From Gerris lacustris (Eukaryota > Arthropoda > Insecta > Hemiptera > Gerridae): a stretch of 64,000 bases of DNA. Both the position numbers and the translations under genes were made by a program. Positions 60,586 to 64,000 of this stretch are shown in pieces; position 1 is the stretch's first letter, and every line of letters starts with the position of its first letter. The notes beneath the pieces were generated by a model. The model made no database searches. It worked only from the letters and a program-made list of their open reading frames with translations, and was not told the origin of the DNA. The stretch covers positions 62,094,388 to 62,158,387 of the forward strand of contig OX578277.1 in assembly GCA_951217055.1 (NCBI GenBank), read 5' to 3'.

Positions 60586-62358
60586 GCTTTACAAGTTATA
60601 ACAAGCCAGTTGGAAGACTTTAAAACTGAAACCTTGTACACCAATCAAAAATATTGTCTGGTTTAAGGATTTAATAACAGTGATATTTATTGTAACATTG
60701 CATAGATAGATTCAGTTAGAACATCTATTGTCGAGTTAGGAAAAAAATGGAATAAAAAAAATTATCAATATTGTAACTACAGCTTCAACATGAAGAAGTG
60801 ACAATATAAAGGAACTTACTTTGCCCTTGAAAGATAAAACTGGTATTTCCTCGTTGCCATCTATTTTGGTCAAAACCAAGGAGGGTAGTATCTATTCGTA
60901 CTTTAGATCCTTGCTTATAAATTTTGTAAGTATCGCTTGGGCACATCCGAGATACAAGTGGTACTGAAATATAAATATTATTAATTATAGATGATATCAA
61001 ATATTGAGAGTAAATATATTATATTTATAGTACTGAATCTGAGTTAACATGTTCACACATGATGATGACACACACACAGGGGTACAGCTCTAAACCTACT
61101 GAAGTGTGGTTGTTAAGAAGTTGGAATTCTTTAAATAGCTTTCAATACTGATGCTTAAGTGAAATAAATGTTTCATAACCCAAAAACAACACATCTCAGT
61201 AAATAAAATACAATGCATTCAAGAATTATAGTGACGTTACAGAGGTCATTTTAGTGCATGATGAGTTTGGAATGTGTGTCTGCCTCAATTCACACAGAAA
61301 AAAATAAAGTTGGCTGACACTAAATTAGATGAAAAAATATGTGCATAAAGCTCTTATAAAATTTACCCATTTCATCATAAATTAATATTAAAAAAATAGT
61401 ATTTTTCAAATATATAAAATACAACAAAAAAAGCTTAAACTAATTAATTTCAATTCAATTTTACTCTATAAAGGCTTTATAGTTGACTATAATAAAAATA
61501 AATATTTTCTTGTGTACTTAAACTTAATAATAGTTTTTGATTAATAAAATAGTTTATTACTACTTACGCCAACTGGTAAACTCCCATTTCATTTCAACAT
61601 AAAAATCAGGGGCCTGAAACAAGAATAAATAAACCAATTTAGAAATTAAAAGTTAAGTACATAAACGGTTCAAGAATAATGGTTAGATGGTTAAGTACAA
61701 TTTTTCCTCTAGTGGGGAAACAAGTTATGGTTTCAAGTTTAAAAAGTAACACTGTGGTCTCGACATCACATTTTTAGTAGCTTACCCAGCAATGGTTGAA
61801 GAGGATGGCAAAATTTGTCACTCAGTAAAATACTCTATTGTGAGACCTTTTTTATGGAAGATATAAGAAGCAAAATAGGATTATTTATTAGAAACCATTT
61901 TTTTTTTTTTTTAAATTGTTTCTTTTTTAAAAAAATCACCTCTTTAAGTTTGAGAAGGAGATCAGGTACACCACCGACTCTACTGGAATATCTCTGGAAA
62001 TCTCTTCTCTCCAGTACCAGCTGCACAAGCTCTGGATCCCCAGTTGCAACTGCCTCTTGAACAACTGTAAACAAGTTGCTGTTTTAATATTAAACAATAA
62101 AATGAGAATTATTCACAATAAGCAAAATTGTTTAGTTAAATAACACTCTGCATATCTGTTGTAATAATGGAATCTAATTGGCTATTTTTCTATGACCAGA
62201 AAATAGCCACTTAGATACATACCTGTCCATCCTTGCTTATTTTCAGTATTTACATTAGCTCCTTTCTCCATAAGAAGCCTAGCAATTTCAAGATGACCTA
62301 GAGTTACTGCAAGCATGAGAGGTGATCTACCCCTTACATCCTTCTTCTCTAATTCCTC
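46655..62358 (-). CDS. ANKRD13: ANKRD13-family ankyrin-repeat/UIM protein, 12 exons, first exon missing
   Basis: The spliced frame of 12 exons totals 1701 nt (566 codons plus stop), with every junction in phase. It shows ankyrin repeats ([20 protein letters not shown] and [20 protein letters not shown], residues about 10-75). Then follow ANKRD13 hallmark stretches: [72 protein letters not shown]. It ends with four ubiquitin-interacting motifs (about 441-459, 484-501, 527-541 and 552-566). In the mammalian A/B/D paralogs the UIMs bind Lys63-linked ubiquitin on internalised receptors at the plasma membrane and endosomes. ANKRD13C lacks UIMs and chaperones GPCRs, so this gene belongs with A/B/D. 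The coding start (about 25-30 residues of the YPLH-type N-terminus) is not visible here. Introns range from about 0.15 to 6.7 kb and are full of transposons. Confidence 0.95.
46878..47735 (-). other. ANKRD13 intron DNA with repeat copy near 47190-47290
   Basis: Apart from the repeat shared with 34895-35020, nothing is recognised. Confidence 0.45.
47736..47816. repeat. (TA)n microsatellite
   Basis: About 80 bp of TA with one interruption (TTTA). Confidence 0.95.
47817..48552 (-). other. ANKRD13 intron DNA, nothing recognised
   Basis: AT-rich without structure. Confidence 0.45.
48553..48916. mobile_element. GC-rich PIF/Harbinger-type MITE built of nested palindromes
   Basis: It is flanked by TTA on both sides (48550-48552 and 48917-48919). 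The inverted ends share GTGACACACTTCGCC, then ACCCAGGTAGCGCCACCTGG, for about 40 bp. The interior repeats variants of GGTGGCGCTACCTGGGTGGC and is strongly GC-rich in an AT-rich intron. No transposase. Confidence 0.85.
49068..49153 (-). CDS. ANKRD13: ANKRD13 exon: start of UIM2
   Basis: 86 bp between TGTTTAG and CAGAG|GTACCT. It reads [20 protein letters not shown] and then DEEEKQLQ, with the split Arg codon completed in the last exon. Confidence 0.92.
49211..49326. repeat. 116-bp palindromic repeat
   Basis: GAAGTTCTAGGTCATCCAGT at 49211 faces its near complement ending at 49326 (about 24 of 27 matches in the outer arm), and weaker pairing continues inward. Just left of it lies GTAGGCTTCCGC, a word also seen at 17252. 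It sits 57 bp upstream of the 49068-49153 exon (minus strand). Confidence 0.7.
49327..49684 (-). other. ANKRD13 intron DNA, nothing recognised
   Basis: AT-rich. A short A-run lies near 49652-49670. Confidence 0.4.
49685..50345. repeat. Dispersed repeat family, copy C
   Basis: It carries GACGATAACTTGAGTAAAA, AAATTGGAATTTCAGGACAG, AAACCAACAGCCACACTGCT and the downstream blocks shared with copy B. It is the longest copy in the window. A 108-codon minus frame (50033-50359) and an 87-codon one in copy B share residues (FNC(S/T)L(D/N)NLY--LLK), because the DNA is shared. Confidence 0.6.
50409..50509 (-). CDS. ANKRD13: ANKRD13 exon: UIM1
   Basis: 101 bp between TTTATCAG and GACCAG|GTTTGT. It reads [20 protein letters not shown] and QQSLLQSG, a clear UIM with an acidic start, Ala and Ser in register. 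Confidence 0.94.
50733..50815 (+). repeat. tRNA-like SINE family, partial copy 4
   Basis: Plus strand: TGTTCGAATCCCAGAGGG (B-box-like), TTGAGAAATGTTTCACACTT and ATAATCACATGG. This is the opposite orientation to copies 1-3. Confidence 0.45.
50921..51082 (-). CDS. ANKRD13: ANKRD13 exon ([15 protein letters not shown])
   Basis: 162 bp between TTTTTTCAG and GTTTCAG|GTAATT. It begins with the hallmark [16 protein letters not shown] followed by a variable, acidic linker ([20 protein letters not shown]) before the UIMs. Confidence 0.95.
51083..51459 (-). other. ANKRD13 intron, nothing recognised
   Basis: AT-rich; A-run near 51431-51444. Confidence 0.5.
51460..51610 (-). CDS. ANKRD13: ANKRD13 exon ([20 protein letters not shown])
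   Basis: 151 bp between GTTTTAG and AAAATAG|GTTAGT. It encodes the conserved W-CE-(F/Y)PLSL-EQ--PI-DLMA segment and ends [11 protein letters not shown] with a split Glu codon. Confidence 0.95.
51611..52460 (-). other. ANKRD13 intron, nothing recognised
   Basis: AT-rich without defined repeat ends. Confidence 0.45.
52461..52723. repeat. Inverted repeat (foldback) of about 263 bp
   Basis: Left arm 52461-52542 (CCTTTTTAATTATG, CCACACCTAGGCAT, GGTTTATAATGTGATTAA) and right arm 52643-52723 are complementary with small gaps. The loop is about 100 bp. Probably a MITE with decayed ends. Confidence 0.75.
52859..52987 (-). CDS. ANKRD13: ANKRD13 exon ([20 protein letters not shown])
   Basis: 129 bp, phase 0 on both sides, between AATGTTAG and TTCAAG|GTGAGT. 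The segment ITPEEYFN...[16 protein letters not shown] matches the family pattern. Confidence 0.95.
52988..53470 (-). other. ANKRD13 intron, nothing recognised
   Basis: AT-rich sequence. Confidence 0.45.
53471..53687 (-). CDS. ANKRD13: ANKRD13 exon ([10 protein letters not shown]...TKTRTEHL)
   Basis: 217 bp between TTTGTTATAG and CCTTTG|GTAAAT. It contains [40 protein letters not shown] and [14 protein letters not shown], all in the order seen in the family. Confidence 0.95.
53976..54156 (-). CDS. ANKRD13: ANKRD13 exon ([20 protein letters not shown])
   Basis: 181 bp between TTTAAAACAG and GAAAG|GTAAAG. It starts by completing a Ser codon, reads [17 protein letters not shown] and ends [12 protein letters not shown] with a split Arg codon. 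Confidence 0.95.
54460..54737. repeat. 278-bp nearly perfect palindrome with hammerhead-like core
   Basis: The arms 54460-54591 and 54606-54737 are complementary except for scattered changes, around a 14-base centre. The right arm reads ATTCACTGAAGATAGTCG, then AAAGACTGAAAC, that is CTGAAGA, an AGTC-GAAA-GACT hairpin, then GAAAC. The left arm holds the inverted copy. The transcript of either strand would fold into one long hairpin. No target duplication found. Confidence 0.85.
55011..55932 (-). mobile_element. Deleted mariner-like element
   Basis: The ends C(G/A)AGGTCTGTTCAAAAAATACG are inverted repeats of about 28 bp, flanked by TA (55009-55010 and 55933-55934). Read on the minus strand, the right part encodes a decayed mariner helix-turn-helix start ([20 protein letters not shown]). 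The left part encodes the decayed transposase end (around K-KTFQRKK and L-QK-E). At 922 bp it lacks a few hundred bases of a standard 1.3-kb mariner, including the DD34D core, and has frameshifts and stops. Confidence 0.88.
56089..56324. mobile_element. hAT-type MITE with GGGGGCCCCC blocks
   Basis: The ends CAGTGGCGTAGCTAG and TAGTTACGCCACTG are inverted. The 8-mers TGTAGAGG (56081-56088) and TGAAGAGG (56325-56332) differ at one base. The interior carries several GGGGGCCCCC palindromes. No transposase. Confidence 0.85.
56333..57240 (-). other. ANKRD13 intron, nothing recognised
   Basis: The frame 56704-56916 on the plus strand shows no domain. Confidence 0.4.
57241..57362. repeat. 52-bp tandem duplication beside a hairpin
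   Basis: 57259-57310 and 57311-57362 are identical 52-bp units (ACAGTCTTCCCTTACTGAAT...). The first unit also forms an inverted repeat with the preceding ATGACATTCAGTAAGGGA at 57241-57258. Confidence 0.9.
57363..59471 (-). other. ANKRD13 intron, nothing recognised
   Basis: A 68-codon plus-strand frame at 57444-57650 has reasonable composition but no similarity that I recognise. The rest is AT-rich. Confidence 0.4.
59472..59524. repeat. (CA)n-(A)n-(TA)n microsatellite
   Basis: It directly abuts the left end of the foldback mariner derivative; TA is the mariner target. Confidence 0.9.
59525..60498. mobile_element. Foldback mariner derivative, transposase 5' end on both arms
   Basis: The ends (T/C)ACGTGGTGTGATCAAAAAG are inverted and flanked by TA. 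The left arm encodes, on the plus strand from 59731, [20 protein letters not shown]... The right arm encodes nearly the same start on the minus strand from about 60268 ([20 protein letters not shown], then [14 protein letters not shown] and [14 protein letters not shown]). Both are broken by stops. The element is thus an inverted duplication of the 5' part of a mariner transposon, about 0.97 kb long, with the arms meeting near 59950-59990. It is non-autonomous. Confidence 0.85.
60499..60581. repeat. (TA)n microsatellite
   Basis: About 83 bp, at the right flank of the foldback element. Confidence 0.95.
60820..60963 (-). CDS. ANKRD13: ANKRD13 exon ([20 protein letters not shown])
   Basis: 144 bp between TATATTTCAG and GGCAAA|GTAAGT. 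It encodes [19 protein letters not shown] and [19 protein letters not shown], ending SFIFQGQ. It is followed by a 6.7-kb intron. Confidence 0.96.
60964..61567 (-). other. ANKRD13 intron, nothing recognised
   Basis: AT-rich; a short ACACACAC run near 61071. Confidence 0.45.
61568..61613 (-). CDS. ANKRD13: ANKRD13 46-bp exon ([15 protein letters not shown])
   Basis: A small exon bounded by GTTTCAG and AGTTGGC|GTAAGT. Its 15 codons are among the most conserved in the family. Too short to be found by frame length alone. Confidence 0.96.
61614..61939 (-). other. ANKRD13 intron, nothing recognised
   Basis: Contains a T-run near 61898-61912. Confidence 0.5.
61940..62064 (-). CDS. ANKRD13: ANKRD13 exon, second ankyrin unit
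   Basis: 125 bp between TTGTTTACAG and AAAGAG|GTGATT. It completes a split Val codon and reads [40 protein letters not shown]. Confidence 0.96.
62223..62358 (-). CDS. ANKRD13: ANKRD13 exon, first ankyrin unit (first visible exon)
   Basis: 136 bp between TATGTTTCAG and ATGGACAG|GTATGT. It reads [20 protein letters not shown], then [20 protein letters not shown] and KQGWT. An in-frame ATG lies in the intron just upstream, but the strong acceptor and the family pattern say that the true start is in an earlier exon that I could not find in the window. Confidence 0.94.
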
Positions 62359-62695
62359 CTGAAACATACATAAAACTCAAATAAACAAATTGAAGCGGAG
62401 TACTTCCCCACTATCTTAAATAATGGAAAAACATATTGTATAAATGAGTAGTAGAGTAATTCAATTAGAAATTAATAAATATATCTCTCCAAAATGCCTT
62501 CAGCTCTATAATCAAGGGCAACAACATCCCTATGAATTGATATTTTCTCTAGGAGAGACGTTTGTTGTGTAGTGCTTACTTGGTGGAAACGTGATTTTTC
62601 AGAGTGAGTTAAAAATGCTTTAAAAATGTGTATTGCCTATAAACTTGTTTGTTTACAAAAGTAAAATGTTTAAGTGATCTCAGCCATTCATAATA

Positions 62696-62925
62696 ATAAT
62701 TCATTTTATTAATAATATTTTATTATCATATATATTATTATATTATTAATAATATATTAATATTATTATATATATTATATTATATTAATATTAATATTAA
62801 TTATATTATATTAATATTATTATATATATTATATTATATTAATATTAATTATATTATATTAATATTATTATTATATTAATATTATTATATATATTATTAT
62901 ATTATTAATAATAGTTATTATTCAT
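62696..62925. repeat. AT-only low-complexity block of TATTAAT/ATTATAT words
   Basis: About 230 bp of A and T only, built from a repeated unit of about 45-60 bp (ATTATTATATATATTATATT...) with many self-complementary words. Confidence 0.85.
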
Positions 62926-62939
62926 AGTTTTTTGCATTA

Positions 62940-63367
62940 AGCCTTGTTTATACGGGCTTAGTAACTAATAAATAAAATAAAATCATTAGTACTATTCCAT
63001 TCACTAATCGCTTAGCTGACTAAGTGATTAGTGGTTGTTCACACAGGTAATGGCATTTAGCAGTTAGTGATTAGTGTGTTTTGAATTGACAACAGGCTGT
63101 TTGTTTATAAAATCTTATCACTCACTTGTCACGAAGCGCCCTGATGTTTACATTTAATGAGTTGAGTGGAGAGTGGAAAGATTTGTGGTGGGGCTAGCTA
63201 CTTGTCATTAGTAAATAGAAACCATTTCCATTTCTATTTCACTCGCACTTGCAAATCTACTAATACTAATCGCTTGGCTACATTTTTATACGACACAGTA
63301 TTAGTGTGAGTGACTGTTGATGATTAGACTGACTAATAATTAGCACTAATCTCGTGTAAACAAGTCT
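62940..63367. mobile_element. PIF/Harbinger-type MITE
   Basis: 428 bp. The ends AGCCTTGTTTATACGGG and, inverted, AGACTTGTTTACACGAG are flanked by TTA on both sides (62937-62939 and 63368-63370). Subterminal CTAAT(C/A)GCTTAG-type words are repeated on both sides. No frame. Confidence 0.85.
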
Positions 63368-63834
63368 TTATACTTGTATAAAGCAAACATTAAATTCTTA
63401 ATAGAATTAAAATTGATTGTATGGAAATATAATAACTTAAGTTTTACAAAATTTAAGATGGTAAAACATGCACTTAAAAATGGATTTATGATATACAATA
63501 TGACAGAAAATCCACAATATCTAAGGCAAAGAAATTTGCCAATTGTCTCAGTAATGTGTCTGTACAAAATAAGTTCATTAGAAAAATGCCAGTTGACTAA
63601 TTGTGTAGTAAAATAGTCTGCTAATTTGTGTGACACATAGCTTTCTTGCATTGTATTGTTAGACAAACGGTTACGTGATATTTGGATCTGCTTCGATTCC
63701 CAGTGGGATCACACTAATTTTTATTCAATATTAAATGTGCGCAGCACAGACGGCTGTAATCAATATGGGATCAACAATGGGTTTACTATGACCTATCATC
63801 CTAATTTTAAGTCCAAGTATTTTTTAAGATATGG
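63368..63834. other. Upstream flank or first intron of ANKRD13, no gene recognised
   Basis: Overlapping short frames on both strands without coding character. CTTCGATTCCCAGTGGGATC near 63690 weakly resembles the SINE B-box block. Confidence 0.4.
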
Positions 63835-63945
63835 TGGTTCGCAAAAATGACAGAGAAAATGTCTGAAACCTATTTCTGTCTAGGCATTTTTCAATGCTTA
63901 ACAATGCTCAATGCTTCCGTTACCTTTGGTAAGCTTGGTAGCATA
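63835..63945 (-). repeat. Dispersed repeat family, copy D (inverted)
   Basis: On the minus strand it reads AAGCTTACCAAAGGTAACGG, AAGCATTGAGCATTG and AGACAGAAATAGGTTTCAGA, aligning with the start of copy A at 970-1080. Confidence 0.55.
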
Positions 63946-63962
63946 ATTATTACTATTACCAC

Positions 63963-63965
<3 letters not shown>

Positions 63966-64000
<35 letters not shown>
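63966..64000. repeat. (TA)n microsatellite running off the window
   Basis: TA repeat to the last base; total length unknown. Confidence 0.95.

Overview
This is a 64-kb piece of an AT-rich animal nuclear genome, most likely an insect (a hemipteroid or another lineage with a large, transposon-rich genome). The reasons are spliced genes with GT-AG introns of several kb, an ANKRD13 gene of animal type, copia, mariner, piggyBac, hAT, PIF/Harbinger and gypsy-like elements, and very long (TA)n tracts. It holds the parts of two host genes, placed tail to tail, and a dense layer of transposable elements. I see no operon, CRISPR array, rRNA or tRNA gene.

Left part, + strand (about 20-24122): the last four or five exons of a gene whose family I do not recognise (20-71 tentative; 677-774, 8443-8568, 16149-16316 and 23664-23942 well supported). 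They encode a Ser-rich, low-complexity C-terminal tail ending in ETSV, a class I PDZ ligand. Its introns hold an intact copia retrotransposon (2416-6973), a hAT MITE, a long-TIR element with an LTR retrotransposon nested inside it (8787-13986), a piggyBac MITE, a LINE relic, and several PIF/Harbinger-like and other TIR elements.

Middle (about 24.1-46.5 kb): intergenic DNA between the two convergent genes. I found no gene here, only SINE-like copies, MITEs, dispersed repeats and microsatellites.

Right part, - strand (46655-62358): twelve exons of an ANKRD13 gene (ankyrin repeats, ANKRD13/GPCR-chaperone-type central region, four ubiquitin-interacting motifs). Their summed length of 1701 nt is exactly in frame from the first visible exon to the stop. 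The first coding exon is missing and probably lies beyond 64000. Its introns carry a GC-rich Harbinger MITE, foldback palindromes, a deleted mariner, an inverted-duplicate mariner derivative and a hAT MITE.

The most notable structures are: a deletion-derivative LTR element in which a gag-like N-terminus is fused in frame to the end of integrase; four tandem copies of its primer-binding-site module running across its LTR border; a foldback mariner with the transposase 5' end on both arms; and a nearly perfect 278-bp palindrome carrying hammerhead-like core motifs. No clearly new functional system is evident.
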